Source of the DNA: Xestospongia muta
Taxonomy: Eukaryota; Porifera; Demospongiae; Haplosclerida; Petrosiidae
DNA: 64,000 nt
Reading direction: 5' to 3'
Assembly (NCBI GenBank): GCA_963693285.1
Contig: OY848917.1
Span: 23,256,245 to 23,320,244, forward strand
Shown in pieces: positions 45,929 through 60,215 of the stretch. A model generated the notes under the pieces. It was not told where the DNA came from, searched no databases, and saw only the letters and a list, made by a program, of their open reading frames with translations. How positions within the stretch are numbered: position 1 is the stretch's first letter; every line of letters starts with the position of its first letter. The translations under genes and the position numbers were made by a program.

Positions 45929-46603
45929 TTTCTTGAGTATACAGTTTACACGACCTAAATGTGTGTTTGATAGTGGTATCTTCTTTTTATGTTAGCACAT
46001 CATGGTAGGTGTGTAAACACCCACTCATTTAATGATTGCAATAAACTTTGTGGAAGATTAGTGGGAAGCTGAGAAACAATTATTTTGAATGCATGCTGTG
46101 TGTACTAAATATATGGTAAAACAATTAAATAACAAAGTCAATCAGAATAAAATTTCCAACTTCAATTTCTGTGAAATTAATTTTTTTGACATTGATGACA
46201 AAAATTCACAAAATGTTTTAAAACATCTTGAATATGCAAAGATATAGTGTGTACATGTACAGTTAGCTACTGAGCCAAATGAAGCTTTGTAGTGTGCTTT
46301 GTTCAATTATAGTTAATTAAGAATTCATAAATGGTCCTTGTAATGTGGTTTGTCTTAAGTTGGCCAATAAAGAAGTGTCTTTATTGTGTTTTGTAGTAAT
46401 AAGAGTGGATAAAGAAACCAAATAACCTGTGTGTAACTGACTAGTATGCATATACAGATATTTACTGTTAGTCTTGTGCCCACAGACACTCACTCTCTTA
46501 ATGTAGGAGTGGACATCTGGTGACTAGTCAAATTCCTTGTCATTTGTTTTTCAGCTAACCAACCAGAAGTTTTGGAATCTAAGACATCGTAAACCACATG
46601 ATC
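45929..46603. other. Upstream region of Cys-rich gene 3 and duplicated sequence
   Basis: Promoter homology to about 46020, then a copy of about 16700-17420. The right edge at 46604 is a breakpoint into C2CD3 exon 14. Confidence 0.5.
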
Positions 46604-48047
46604 AGATAGAAGGCAAAGAAAAAATGATGTGGAAGAAAAATTAATTAAAACGGAAGTAGACAAAGTCGAAAGGAAAGAGCAAGAAAAAGTAGCCACACCT
46701 TCTCAAGTAGATGATTTCTGTGATAATGGTACTGCTCTAACAGTTAAAGTATTATTAGGAGTTTACAGCGGTTCAAGGACACATCAAGATAATGAGCAGT
46801 TTATACATAGCCATCTACTATTAGATAAAGAGAAAAACGCTAATATATCTGAACAAGTAATCACTGGAGAGAAAGACTTAAATTTTTCCATTTTAATAAG
46901 CTCATCAGATAATGAATCTGACATTGATGAATTAGTTCCTGAAAGAGTATTTAGTGATGTGGATGATTTTGAACCTGATGATAAGGACATCACCTCTGAA
47001 GATTTAGAGGAGAAACAAGAAGTTCAAAAAATATTGAAATGTCTAATAAAACATCTTGTTAATCTATCAGATACTGAGAGTTGTCCTGAACCTAGTAGTA
47101 GTACTAGTGATAGTGAGACCAGTGTTAGAGAGGAGGATCATAAGTCTACTGTTTTATCAACTGATGAATCTGATAACGAGTGTAATGAAAGAGCACATAC
47201 TAAAACAAGGAGGTATGTCAATTGTTACAAGTATTGACATGTTCATCATTAGATTATAATATGTACATGTAAGTATTATAACTAAATGTTGTGACTAGAT
47301 TGTATTATAACAGCATGTTGTTATGACTATATGTAATGGGTGTTAAAATTGACCACATCAAAAGGTTTTTTCTTAATAATTTATTAAGTATTGTAGTACA
47401 TGTATTACTATACAGTGTATATGTAAAGATAAATATATAGCAGAACTCACAGAATACATAAAACTTTAAAATTTGCCTATTATAACCAAATAAACATGAT
47501 AATTTATATGAGTGTGGAGTATTTATCAACAATGTATTAGTATTAATAATTCATTAGGAAAAACCTTTGATGAGGTGAAATGGTTGTGGCAGATAAGTGG
47601 ATCATGATTTTATTAAGTTATAATCTTCTTTCTGGGTTGTCATGTGGTTACATAATAACCTTCACTTCCTCTTGGTCTTTACATAAGCACATAACGTTCT
47701 TTAATTATAACTATCATAATTATGTACAGTGTAGTGATTGTAGGACAAGCATTTTCACATATTATAGTTAAATATATCATTATCTTCATAGGATTATATG
47801 AGAGCAATTACCAAGATATTTTCTTCGAGAGGAGGAACTAGGTGACAAATTAAGAGCCCTTTGTCTATTAGCTCTCTCATGTTCTTCACCATGAATACCA
47901 TCAGAGCTAATTCCTCCTTCCACTAATGACACGAGAACAAAAGGATCACCTGATAAGGAAAGAGAAAGTGACAAAAGAACTTATCCTTGTATAACTACCT
48001 CTGAAAAAGATCGTCTGCATCGTATATTTTATTATAAAGATAATTAA
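46604..48047 (+). pseudogene. C2CD3 exon 14 (3' part) and exon 15 copy
   Basis: Exon 14 homology runs 46604-47212 with a one-base deletion in an A-run near 46625. After it the frame is open for 200 codons (including [17 protein letters not shown]) to an intact donor. Exon 15 at 47792-48047 is exactly 256 nt as in the parent, but two CGA codons have become TGA. The first is only three codons in. Confidence 0.88.
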
Positions 48048-48759
48048 TAACATATGCTCATTAATGTTTTAAATTAGTACTAATTATTGAGACAATGTAT
48101 AATGTACTTAAGTCAAAAGTCTAAGCTATTTTTTAATTGTAAGCAGATAAGATGTTATAGGCCACTAACTGCCTGTTTCAATGATTTTCCACACTGCTTT
48201 CATGACTTCATAAAAAGGATGATTGAGGAAAGTAGAGATTGTAAATGATCATAAGGCTTGATAAAGGATTATAGCAGAAAATGATGGATTAGCTGAAAAA
48301 TTATTTCAATAAAAATGACTATTAAAAATAAATAATGATTATTTGTAATAATCCAAAGTTTTTACTTTAGAATTTACCCAAATAAAGTCACATTTGTCTT
48401 TGCCTTTGCTCAGAATATCTTCCAATATGATCCAGTCTGGCTCAATAAACACAAGTAAATATTCATTCACTGGTTGAAATTAACATAAATATTTACCTAT
48501 GAATTTTAGAAATGTCATTGGTAATGAGTTTGAAAAAACTAACATTACTATTTTATTACATTTAATGTAATTTCCAAGTGTTTAATGTAAATGCATGTTC
48601 AGTATACTGGTTTAAAGTTCACTTACTATTGATGTACAACTGAGCTAGCCTTCCCAACACAATAATATAGTACAGTAAATCTAGTTCCCTTTTAGACATA
48701 TGAAAGACCGACAGGTAGCCTGCTAACAAAGGAATAGAAGCTTCAATTGGGCTGGGTTT
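48048..48759. other. Duplicated C2CD3 3' flank
   Basis: Shortened copy of 30150-31433, ending at the same breakpoint into exon 8. No genes. Confidence 0.6.
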
Positions 48760-50140
48760 CTATTATGTATAGCTCTATACAGTGTAATGGAAGTACAGTC
48801 TGAGTTGGAGTCTGTGGTGAGTTTTGTCATGTGATAACTCATGTGATAGTCATGTAACCTTCTCTTTTAGTTTCCAGTGACTATTGTTGAGAGTTATTGT
48901 CCAATTATTGATCCAATCTCTGGAGGTGTGTCTGGTCATTTAAAAATGAAAGTTGTTGTGAAAAAACCCCTAATCAAATTCTTGTAACATCATGTTACAA
49001 TAAATGTACTGAATACCTCTTGTTATCTCTTTACTGATGATTTATTGATAATTTACTATGTAAATTTTAAGCTTAAGTTTGTAAAAACCTAAACTTGAAA
49101 TACCATACAACTAGAACTGTTTGTGGGGAATTCAAGTTTTTTGTGTTAACAGTTTTGATGGGATTGTGTAAACATTATATCTGCAAACTTTTTTACCTAT
49201 AAAATGCAGAATAAAATTATCTCAAACATTTCCAGCTATATAGTAGTATAAACAGAACTGATATACAGTGCATACTGAGAAGTTATCTTAAACAGTATGC
49301 TCAATATGTTATAATGTTAACTACCTAAACTATCATTAATATCTCTTTTTTTATTTGCTGTATTTTCTGATCTATTTTTCTCTGATCTACATTAGGTGTG
49401 TTCTCTTTTAAACCTCCCTCCTCATCTAGACTACTATGAAGACCTATCATACATTGGAAAGTCATGAAAAGTCATCTGAAAATATAGAACATGAGAAGGA
49501 CATGGAGAAAGAGGGAGGATACAAAGATAGGAAAAAGAAGGGACATGTCAGAAAAAAGACAAAATTAAAGGATAGTGCAAAAGATGGAGAACATTGTAGT
49601 AAATCTACTACAAGCAAAACTAAGAGCTCAAGACCTGACACAATAAATAAAGAACTAACACAAGATAAGATATTATCTGCTACAAGTATAACAAAGAGAC
49701 TCAGACATTAGCAATGACTCTCTCAGTAGACAGTCCATTATCTAATATAGTACATAAACAGATCCAGTTTGAAGTGTTAATATCTTAAGCTCATCATCTA
49801 CCACTTATATCATCACAACAAAGGTCAGTTAATTACATGTAAAATGTACTATACGTGTCATTGTACATCTTTTGTACTTTCCCAATAAACATTTTAGAGT
49901 CTGTAGTGTTTATATTATAACATATACTTAATGTACCATACATGTACACAAGTCACATGATAGTTATATTGTACTGCTTGTTTTTACTCTCAGAGCTGAC
50001 CATCATTCCTTTACAAGGGCATATGTAACATGTTATCCTTATTCATCAGTCCCAAAGTTGACCACACCCATATCTGTAGAGACTACAACCCACATTGGGA
50101 GTACTCTTGTATTACTCATGTCCCTTCTTCATTCTTGGAG
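48760..50140 (+). pseudogene. C2CD3 cassette copy 3 (exons 8-11, truncated)
   Basis: Exon 8 (3' part) 48760-48816. Exon 9 at 48871-48983 has two extra bases in an A-run and a weakened donor. Exon 10, about 49392-49823, has lost its acceptor and shares the CTAGACTACTATG insertion with cassette copy 2; a one-base deletion is near 49695 and a TAA at 49796-49798. Exon 11 starts at 49994 and is cut off at about 50140, where deep intron-12 sequence follows directly. Confidence 0.85.
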
Positions 50141-50527
50141 GCTGTAATTAATAACATTCTGTCATTTGCTATTTACATTATAACCTGTCCTATACAATAA
50201 TTGAGTCCATCCTACATGTATTGTTGTTTATATGTGTTTTCTTGTGCATATAAGAGTACTTTATTTCTTTAAATAAGAATAAGCATCACTTTCAAAATTT
50301 ACATTACAAAAGTTCTAAAATCTTGAGTTAATGCACATTTAACACATATACATGTATTACACATATGGACACATTAACAATGATAGAACAATAAAGCTCG
50401 ACGTGATGAGTTGTAAACCTCCCACTAACCATTTAAGTTGTCAAGTTCTACATTTTTAAATTTAAACCTGTTATGATGTCTATATGTTAGAACCAACACT
50501 CTATTTTATGACCTATGAAATGAATCT

Positions 50528-50569
<42 letters not shown>

Positions 50570-51419
50570 AGATGACCATGTACTTAGATGGATTACTTAA
50601 ATTATGAGTGAAGCACTTTACGAGCAACAAACAAATATGCTATGTAGTGTACAATGTTGCCCACTTGTCATCAGGTGGTTATTTTATACATTTCATCAAA
50701 ATAGGTCAATTTATTTGACTGCTAGACAGATAGAGTGTAATAGTTATATTATACAGTATCATACATGTCATGCCACTTTTGTTTTAGGCATCCTAATACT
50801 CAGATAAAATACTTAAGAAACTACATATAAATGTACATGTATGTAACAAAGCTAAGTTTCATAGGACTACCAGGTATGACCGTGGATGGTTGATTATTAT
50901 AAGATTCCTATGTGGGTAAAGTCAAACCTACGTTAATTTGTTAAGGATCCACACCTTAATATTCACATTGAACTCACATATACCTTTAAAAGTCCACCTA
51001 TAAGTACACTTTATTAATATATACTAAGTATTCCAAGAATCCTAGTATGTCCCATCCCAGTACCTATATTACATTACAAATCCATAATTATATACTTAGT
51101 ATATCCTGAGAATTATTTAACCTGAGTCAGTTGCTATTGACAACCACAAAAATTAATTGATAACAAAATATTATGTTCATGTATAGTCTCTGAAACTGTT
51201 GATTCTAATTAAATGTTTCAACTACACTGTACATGACAAATCAAAAATGTAAAGAATTCAAAAGTATTTAATTGAAGTTTATTATCATTGTATTAACCAA
51301 AAATTAATGAATGATATAAATGTTCATAATATGCAATACAATAAAGAGGGTTTAATGAAGCTTCAAGCTGGACAATTAGGACAAGTTGGGGGATCTGGTG
51401 GAAAAGGAGTAGTTAGAGT
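50141..51419. other. Duplicated intron-12 sequence
   Basis: Copy of about 33530-33910 joined to 34790-35675, with a (TA)n palindrome at the junction. No genes. Confidence 0.55.
50524..50573. repeat. Perfect 50-bp palindrome, (TA)n flanked by ATCTCAA/TTGAGAT
   Basis: The TA run is enclosed by a 7-base inverted repeat, so the whole tract is self-complementary. It sits exactly where the homology to the 33.9 kb copy jumps to the 34.8 kb part. Confidence 0.85.
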
Positions 51420-52066
51420 TTAAGTAGGAGGAGTATCTGTAGAACTATCAATATACAATTTATGTGTACTTTACTTAACACTAGTTAAACACTAGAGTTA
51501 TAACTAGCTTACTTTTTGGCCTTGTAAAAGTTGTATTCAGTTTTTTCAAACCTCAATTTCTAAAATGAAATTGGCATTTTCAAAACAATAATAAAATGAT
51601 TTATTACTTATAGGTTTAGTTATATTTTCTTCAATTACAAATTCAGACATTTCACATGATTCACCTACCGGCATTCTGGATAATTTGGATATCCATTACA
51701 ACAAGCTCTAACTCTGGAATACAGTATGGCATATTTACAACACCTACAAGTATATATGTTTATGTATCTAAAATATAACAAAAAATGATAGTATATTTCA
51801 GATATCTAGTAAATACTTTTGACATAAATTATGACCCCAGTATCCACAATGATAAGTTGTAATAGACTTCATTGATACTTGACAGTATGTCTTACATGTA
51901 CCACGAGATGTTTGTCTGTAGCACCTATCAACATGCAAAATAATATTGTATAATATAAATAAAACATTATATTGTCTTACAAATATATCGAGTCTACACA
52001 CTGAAGAAGTATGAGAAATACCATGAAATGTAGAGACAACATGCAGCAAATCCTTGACTGATTCAT
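51420..52066 (-). CDS. Small secreted Cys-rich protein 4 (EMI-like), four exons
   Basis: Exons on the minus strand: 52066-51981, 51924-51817, 51767-51669, 51444-51420. 318 nt, 105 aa. Phases and lengths are identical to paralogue 2, with the same early TAA in the last exon. It contains CYRQTSRGTCKTYC, CGYWGHNLC and RACCNGYPNYPEC. The first donor is the consensus GTAAGAC. It is the segmental duplicate of gene 2, and all four exons remain open. Confidence 0.62.
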
Positions 52067-52837
52067 TTTCTTGAATATACACTTACAATAATCTAAGTGT
52101 GCATTTGATAGTGATATCTTCTTTTTATGTCAATACATCATGATAGGTGTGTATAACACCCACTTATTGACTATTTATGACTGGAATAGAATAGGTTATT
52201 GGTAGGTGAGAAACAAATATTTTGAATACTCACAGTGTATAGTAAATATTTATTAGATAGTAAATAATTTTTTTTCTAAAGTTTTTTGCCATTGATATTT
52301 AAGACATGTTGAGTATGTAAAGAAGACAGAATGTGTATGTACCTGTAATATTATGTTAACATAATGACACAGACAATTAAGGATATTTGCCCACTATCTA
52401 ATCACTTAAATAATATCAGTGATATGTATTCTATGGCCGTGGTGTTATGCAATGTTATGCTATATGATGCAATGCCATTCTTACAATCTTGTTTACATTC
52501 TTTGTATTCTTTATATTGGACTGATACTACCCATCACTACATTTACTTCTTATTTTGAAAAATATTTTGTTTATTATGCATTATATAAGCTTGCCAATGA
52601 GGGAGTTTGTAAAAGATATCGCTCTAGATCCTAAGTAAGATATCTTTTTAACAAAATCATGATATAACTTGTGACAGAGCCAATAAACCCATCATAAGAT
52701 TTCTATAAACCTGCTACAGTGCTGTTTATGAAGAGCAAGCAAACTACTTAAGCTCTCAAGATTTACATTTTTAAATGTAAACCTGTTATGAACTAACACT
52801 TCATTCAAAATGTATTAGCTATGAATCTTATTATGAG

Positions 52838-52877
<40 letters not shown>

Positions 52878-52985
52878 AACCCTTACTTGTAGGCCAGTCA
52901 CTGAGCATACAACTGCTTTTTATAATGAGTGGTCTTAAACAAGAAGCCACACACAATACAGTGTAGATATTGGCTTAGTAACTAC
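52067..52985. other. Duplicated upstream and non-coding sequence
   Basis: Copy of 36324-37368, with a (TG)n microsatellite at about 52839-52877. No genes. Confidence 0.55.
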
Positions 52986-53093
52986 TTAGGTAGAGCTTAT
53001 GTTGATCTATTACCATTACAATGTGGTCTATATACAATATGTGGATAGTATAATATTAGTGATTTAACTGGCGATATTAAAGGACAATTAAAG
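52986..53093 (+). pseudogene. C2CD3 exon 12 fragment
   Basis: Counterpart of the fragment at 37369-37474, with the same 5' truncation and the same TGG to TAG stop, but the donor is retained (AAAGGTTGG). Confidence 0.85.
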
Positions 53094-55604
53094 GTTGGTA
53101 GAAATCTGTAAACTACTGCTGTTACCTCTAATATATACATGTAATGAACATGTATGCACATGTACATAGTCTGATGACATATGAAGCCCTGTTACAAATG
53201 TAGCATGTATGTGTGATGTATGCATTATAAACCTGTCTTACACAACAGTTGAGTCTATTCTACATGTACTGTTATTTATAGGTGTTTTCTAGTACACATA
53301 AGAGTACTTTATTTCTTTACATTAGATAGACTTTAGTTCTCTATAAACTATGCATACTTGTAAGCAGATAGTAATATAGCACATCATTGTATGTCCATGT
53401 GCAGCTGCTAAGGTTAATTTTGAAGTTGTGAATTATCATTTCAGCAAAACATGGATATTGTCTGGGTCACTCACTGGGTGTACTATGTTCAGGCTTCCAC
53501 CAGAGTAGTTACCCTAACACATAAAATACTGATGATATTGGTAATTTAAGATCATGCACAAATAATTTGTAACTTACATTGATTGATTGCAATGGAATCA
53601 ACAGTTCATGTAAGTTACTCACTATATAATTTGTTTGTATAGTAACTATTACAAAGCAACAAATTACATAGTGAGTAATTCTTATGACCTCTACATTCCA
53701 TACAAGTCCATCCATGTTAGCTACCAATTAGTTGTTAAATAAGATATTAATTTTTACAGTGTACATGTACTGCAAAAACTTATAATCAGTTAATTTAACA
53801 ATCAATTTGTACATTACATTAGGGATTATATATATGGAATCTAGAACTCATGTGAATTACTCACTGTATAATTTGTTGGCATGTTGTACATATACTATTA
53901 CGAAGTAACAAATTATACAATGAGTAGATCACATGAATTCTAGATTCCATATGTGCCATTTTGCCAGAATTGTAGCCATTTGGTCTCATTCCATTTGGTC
54001 TAACATAATGTGTTTTTGTCTTTGTTAGATAAAACGAAATTACACAAAATGGGGTTAGGACTGACAGCTTTTGCCAATCATTATAAATGCCTGTAGTTTA
54101 TAAACATGCAAACTCTATCCAACGTCTTTATTGTAAACTTGGCTCTCTTCTTTACTTAACATTGCACACCTTTTCCTATTAAAATCTAAGAGGCAGTTGA
54201 CTAAGAAGTACTTTAGTGGTAAAGAGAAATAAGTAACCAACATGATCCCTAACAGTGTTTACACGCTATTATTGAGATTACGTGATTATGCATAGGTGGA
54301 ATAAAGGTTAAATTTCATCACAAAACAACAAACCATGACCATGTACTTAAATTGATTATTTAAATTATGAGTCAAGCACTTTACGAGCAACAAACAAATA
54401 TGCTACGTACACAAATGTACAATGTTGCCCACTTGTCATGAGGTGGTTATTCAATACATTTCATCAAAATAGGTCAATCTATTTGACTGCTAGACAGATA
54501 GAGTGTAATAGTTAGTATTATATATTTGCCACTTTTGTTCTAGGCATCCTAATACTGGGATAAAATACTTAAGAAACTACATATAAATGTACATGTATGC
54601 AACAAAGCTAAGTTTCATAGGACTACCAGGTATGACAGTGGATGGTTGATTTATTATAAGATTCCTGTGTTTGTAAAAGTCAGACCTACCTTACTTCGTA
54701 GAGCATTCAATATTTAATATTCACATTGAACTCACATCTAAAGTCTACCTATAGGTACACTTTATTAATATGTACTAAGTAATCCAAGTATCCTAGTATG
54801 TCCCATCCCAGTACCTATATTACATTACAAATCCATAATTATACAGTTAGTATCCTGTGAATTTTTTAACCTGAGTCAGTTGCTATTGACAACCATGAAA
54901 ATTAATCAATAACACAAAATATTATGTTCATGTATAGTCTCTGAAACTGTTGATTCTATCTAATTGTTTCAACTACACTGTACATGACAAATTAAAAATG
55001 TAAAGAATTCAAAAGTATTTAATTGAACTTTATTATCATTATGTACTACATTGTGTAGGACATGTGTGTTGTTAGAAGTAGTTGTGTTTACACGAATAAA
55101 TTGACTTGTTTGTCTTATACAATATCATACAATATCATTAGAGAAAGCTTTTCTGACTTTTGAACAGCTATATATATTCCATATACTTATAAGGATTTGT
55201 ATCATAATATAAAGGACAAAGTAGTAACACCAGGTAAGTGATGTTATTAGCATCTATTTACTCAGTAAGGATACTATTAGAATACATTAGAAACAACATA
55301 CAGTGATATTATTTTTATTATTTTTATACCACAGTACAATTCCTTTAAATCTTTATTTAATTAATTAGTGTACTAATTTTAATGATTTGAATTACTACCA
55401 TAAAATTAGCTAAAATTAGTACATTTACTTTAAGTAAATTAGTGTACTAATTGCAATATATTTAATATTAGTGTACATGTACATACACATATATAGTACA
55501 TGTCATATGTAGCCTATTATAAATACAAATACATAGTGTTATAAGTGTAGTAATGACTGTTCATTGATGTATGGAATATTGTATTATAGTTTATAATGTA
55601 CTAG
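53094..55604. other. Duplicated foldback block joined to intron 6
   Basis: Copy of 37475-39995, with alpha at 53592-53701 and beta at 53833-53951. The junction into intron 6 is at about 55035 and the TIR element at about 55191-55345. Confidence 0.65.
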
Positions 55605-57700
55605 GTAATTCCAGTCATATTACAAGAGTCAGATGATCTCAATGGACAATATGTTATTATTGAATTATGGCATTGTATTAATGAGATAATATGAAGAGAA
55701 CATGATGAGGTAAGGGATATACACAAACAATTGTTTAGATTAAATTATTAACATTACTAGTATTTTGTATCTGACAATAATTAGTAAAGCATTGATATAT
55801 TCTAATGGAGAGATATTTTACATTATATACAAATGGGAACAATCTGCCACCCTATTCTCTTTTACTAATGTAATTTAATATGAGTGGCTACAAACACAAT
55901 CTTTGTTAATATCATGTGACTCTGATCAATACTTAACTTAAATTATATATACGTATACATGTTATATTATTGTGCCTTTATGTACATGTCTATACATTTG
56001 TATGTTATTTCTTGTTGTGTAAATTTTTATCTTAATTCTGCTGTAAGTATCACTTGTACATTTTGTATTTCAATAGTTATTTTGTCTAGTTAAAGTTCCT
56101 TTGGGACCATTATGTATAGCTCTATACAGTGTAATGGAAGGACAGTCTGACTTGGAATCTGTGGTGAGTTCTGTCATGTGATAACTCATGTGATAGTCAT
56201 GTGACCTTCTCTTATAGTTTCCAGTGACTATTGTTGCCAATTATTGTCCAATTATTGATCCAATCTCTGGAGGTGTGTCTGGTTATTTAAAATCAAAGTT
56301 GTCGTGAGAACCCCTAATCAAATTCCTGTAAGATCATGTTACAATAAATGTACTGAATACCTCTTGTCATCTCTTTACTGATGATTCATTGATAATTTAC
56401 TATGTAAATTCTAAGCTGTGAAGACTTATCATACATTAAAAAGTCATGCAAAGTCATCTGAAAATATAGAACATGAGAAGGACATGGAGAAAGAGAGAGG
56501 AGACAAAGATAGGAAAAAGAAAGGACATGTCAGAAAAAAGACAAAAATGAAGGATGATACAAAAGACAGAGAATATTGTAGTAAATCTACTACAACCAAA
56601 ACTAAGAGCTCAAGAACTGACACAATAATTGAAGAACAGACACAAGATAAGATATTATCTGCTACAAGTATAACAAAAGAGACTCAGACATTAGCAATGA
56701 CTCTCCCAGTAGACGATTCATTATCTAATATAATACCTAAACAGATCCTGTTTGAACTGTTAATATCTTAAGCTCATCATCTACCACTTATATCATCACA
56801 ACAAAGGTCAGTTAATTACATACATAATGTGTGTATATTTACTCCAACTTCTTACTCTCCCAATAGCATTATACAGTGTATAGTATTTATATTATAACAT
56901 ATACTTAATGTGCCATACATGTACACATGTCACATGATAGTTATATTGTACTACTTGTTTTATTCTCAGATCTGACCATCATTCCCTTCCAAGGGTATAT
57001 GTCACATGTCACACATCAGTTCCAAAGTTGACCACACCCATATCTGTCGAGACTACAGACCCACATTGGGAGTACCATTGTGTTACTCATGTCCCTTCAT
57101 CACTTTTGGAGACAGGATTGTGTGAGCTAGAGTCTCAAGTATGGAGTCTACCATCTTTACCATCTGGTACTACAGAGGCTTTGATATCAGGTACATATAC
57201 TTACTGTATTATATTATACTGTACTGAGCTACTTGAAAAGTAGGCTACTATTATATATATCTATAATACAATGTTTACATACAATGTACATGTACATGCA
57301 TTGTATTTTTGTGTCTTTATTAGTTTCTTTGCTATTAATAAGCAATGATCTAAGCCTGACTATACTCTGTTCAAATTGAGAATGAATGCTAGCTCAATGT
57401 TATCTGGGGCTAGGAATAAGCTAGAGAGAAATGGTTTGCACTATTAAACAGTGATCTAGGCCTAACTATATCTTTAGCTCGATATAACATGTACATGTAC
57501 AAAAGGATAATGCTATTTAGAGTAAATCTGACTGATATCATAGTATGATATAACCTACTACTATAGAAGCTGATCCTCATACACATGTGTTCATTGGTAG
57601 AGCTTATGTTGATCTATTACCATTACAATGTGGTCTACATACAATATGTGGATGGTATAATATTAGTGATTTAACTGGCAATATTAAAGGACAATTAAAG
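55605..57700 (+). pseudogene. C2CD3 cassette copy 4 (exons 7-12)
   Basis: Exon 7 at 55605-55709 has TCA to TGA. Exon 8 at 56077-56163 is intact. Exon 9 at 56218-56327 has a one-base deletion in an A-run. The 5' part of exon 10 and most of intron 9 are deleted (junction about 56416), and TAA lies at 56769-56771. Exon 11 at 56970-57190 has only the 6-base in-frame deletion and is open. Exon 12 at 57567-57700 is intact, 134 nt. Confidence 0.87.
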
Positions 57701-60215
57701 GTTGGTAGATATCTGTAAACTACTGCTGTTACCTCTAATATATACATGTAATGAACATGTATGCACATGTACATAGTCTGATGACATATGAAGCTCTGTT
57801 ACAAATGTAGCATGTATGTGTGATGTATGCATTATAAACCTGTCCTACACAACAGTTGAGTCTATTCTACATGTACTGTTATTTATAGGTGTTTTCTTGT
57901 ATACATAAGAGTCCTTTATTTCTTTACATTAGCATAGACTTTAGTTCTCTATAAACTATGCATACTTGTAAGCAGATAGTAATACAGCACATCATTGTAT
58001 GTCCATGTGCAGCTGCTAAAGTTAATTTTGAAGTTGTGAATTATCATTTCAGCAAAACATGGATATTGTCTGGGTCACTGGGTGTACCATGTTCAGGCTT
58101 CCACCAGAGTAGTTGCCCTAACAACTAAAATACTGATGATATTGGTAATATAAGATCATGCACAAATAATTTGTAACTTACATTAATTGATTGCTATAGA
58201 ATCTACAGTTCATGTAAGTTACTCACTATATAATTTGTTTGTATGGTAACTATTACAAAGCAACAAATTACATAGTGAGTAATTCTTATGACCTCTACAT
58301 TCCATACCAGTCCATCTATGTTAGCTATGAATTAGTTGTTAAATAAGATATTAATTTTTACAGTGTACATGTACTGCAAAAACTTATAATCAGTTAATTT
58401 AACAATCAATTTGTACATTACATTAGGGATTATATATATGGAATCTAGAACTCATGTGAATTACTCACTGTATAATTTGTTGACATGTTGTACATATCCT
58501 ATTATGAAGTAACAAATTATACAATGAGTAATTCACATGAATTCTAGATTCCATATGTGCCATTTTGCCAGAATTGTAGCCATTTGGACTCATTCCATTT
58601 GGTCTAACATAATGTACTTGTGTCTTTGTTAAATAAAATGGAATTATACAAAATGGGATTAGGACTGACAGCTTTTGCCAATCATTATAAATGCCTGTAG
58701 TTTATAAACATGCAAACTCTATCCAACGTCTTTATTGTAAACTTGGCTCTCTTCTTTACTTAACATTGCACACCTTTTCCTATTAAAATCTAAGAGGCAG
58801 TTGACTAAGAAGTACTTTAGTGTAAAAGAGAAATAAGTAACCAACATGATCCCTAACAGTGTTTACACGCTATTATTGAGATTACGTGATTATGCATAGG
58901 TGGAATAAAGGTTAAATTTCTTCACAAAACAACAAACCATGACCATGTACTTAAATTGATTATTTAAATTATGAGTCAAGCACTTTACGAGCAACAAACA
59001 AATATGCTACGTAAACAAATGTACAATGTTGCCCACTTGTCATGAGGTGGTTATTCAATACATTTCATCAAAATAGGTCAATCTATTTGACTGCTAGACA
59101 GATAGAGTGTAATAGTTAGTATTATATATTTGCCACTTTTGTTCTAGGCATCCTAATACTGGGATAAAATACTTAAGAAACTACATATAAATGTACATGT
59201 ATGCAACAAACCTAAGTTTCATAGGACTACCAGGTATGACAGTGGATGGTTGATTTATTATAAGATTCCTGTGTTTGTAAAAGTCAGACCTACCTTACTT
59301 CGTAGAGCATTCAATATTTAATATTCGCATTGAACTCACATATACCTTTTAAAGTCCACCTATAGGTACACTTTATTAATATGTACTAAGTAATCCAAGT
59401 ATCCTAGTATGTCCCATCCCAGTACCTATATTACATTACAAATCCATAATTATACAGTTAGTATCCTGTGAATTTTTTAACCTGAGTCAGTTGCTATGAC
59501 AACCATGAAAATTAATTAATAACACAAAATATTATGTTCATGTATAGTCTTTGAAACTGTTGGTTCTAAATAACTGTTTCAACTACACTGTACATGACAA
59601 ATTAAAAATGTAAAGAATTCAAAAGTATTTAATTGAACTTTATTATCATTATGTACTACATTGTGTAGGACATATGTGTTGTTAGAAGTAGTTGTGTTTA
59701 CATGAATAGATTGACTTGTTTGTCTTATACAATATCATACAATATCATTAGAAAAAGCTTTTTCTGACTTTTGAACAGCTATATATATTCCGTATACTTA
59801 TAAGGAATTGTATCATAGTATAAAGGACAAAGTAGTAACACCAGGCAAGTGATGTTATTAGCATCTATTTACTCAGTAAGGATACTATTAGAATACATTA
59901 GAAACAACATACAGTGATATTATTTTTATTATTTTTATACCACAGTACTATTCCTTTAAATCTTTATTTAATTAATTAGTGTACTAATTTTAATGATTTG
60001 AATGACCCATAAAATTAGCTAAAATTAGTACATTTACTTTAAGTAAATTAGTGTACTAATTGCAATATATTTAATATTAGTGTACATGTACATACACATA
60101 TATATAGTACATGTCATATGTAGCCTATTATAAATACACATACATAGTGTTATCAGTGTAGTAATGACTGTTCATTGATGTATGGAATATCGTATTATAG
60201 TTTACAATGTACTAG
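57701..60215. other. Foldback block and intron 6, tandem-unit junction
   Basis: Copy of 53094-55604, with alpha at 58196-58305, beta at 58437-58555, the intron-6 junction at about 59645 and the TIR element at about 59802-59955. It links two tandem copies of a ~4.6 kb unit. Confidence 0.65.

Noticed and set aside
53509..53727. 72-codon minus-strand frame
   Set aside because: It lies across foldback element alpha and is not conserved as a frame in the other four copies.
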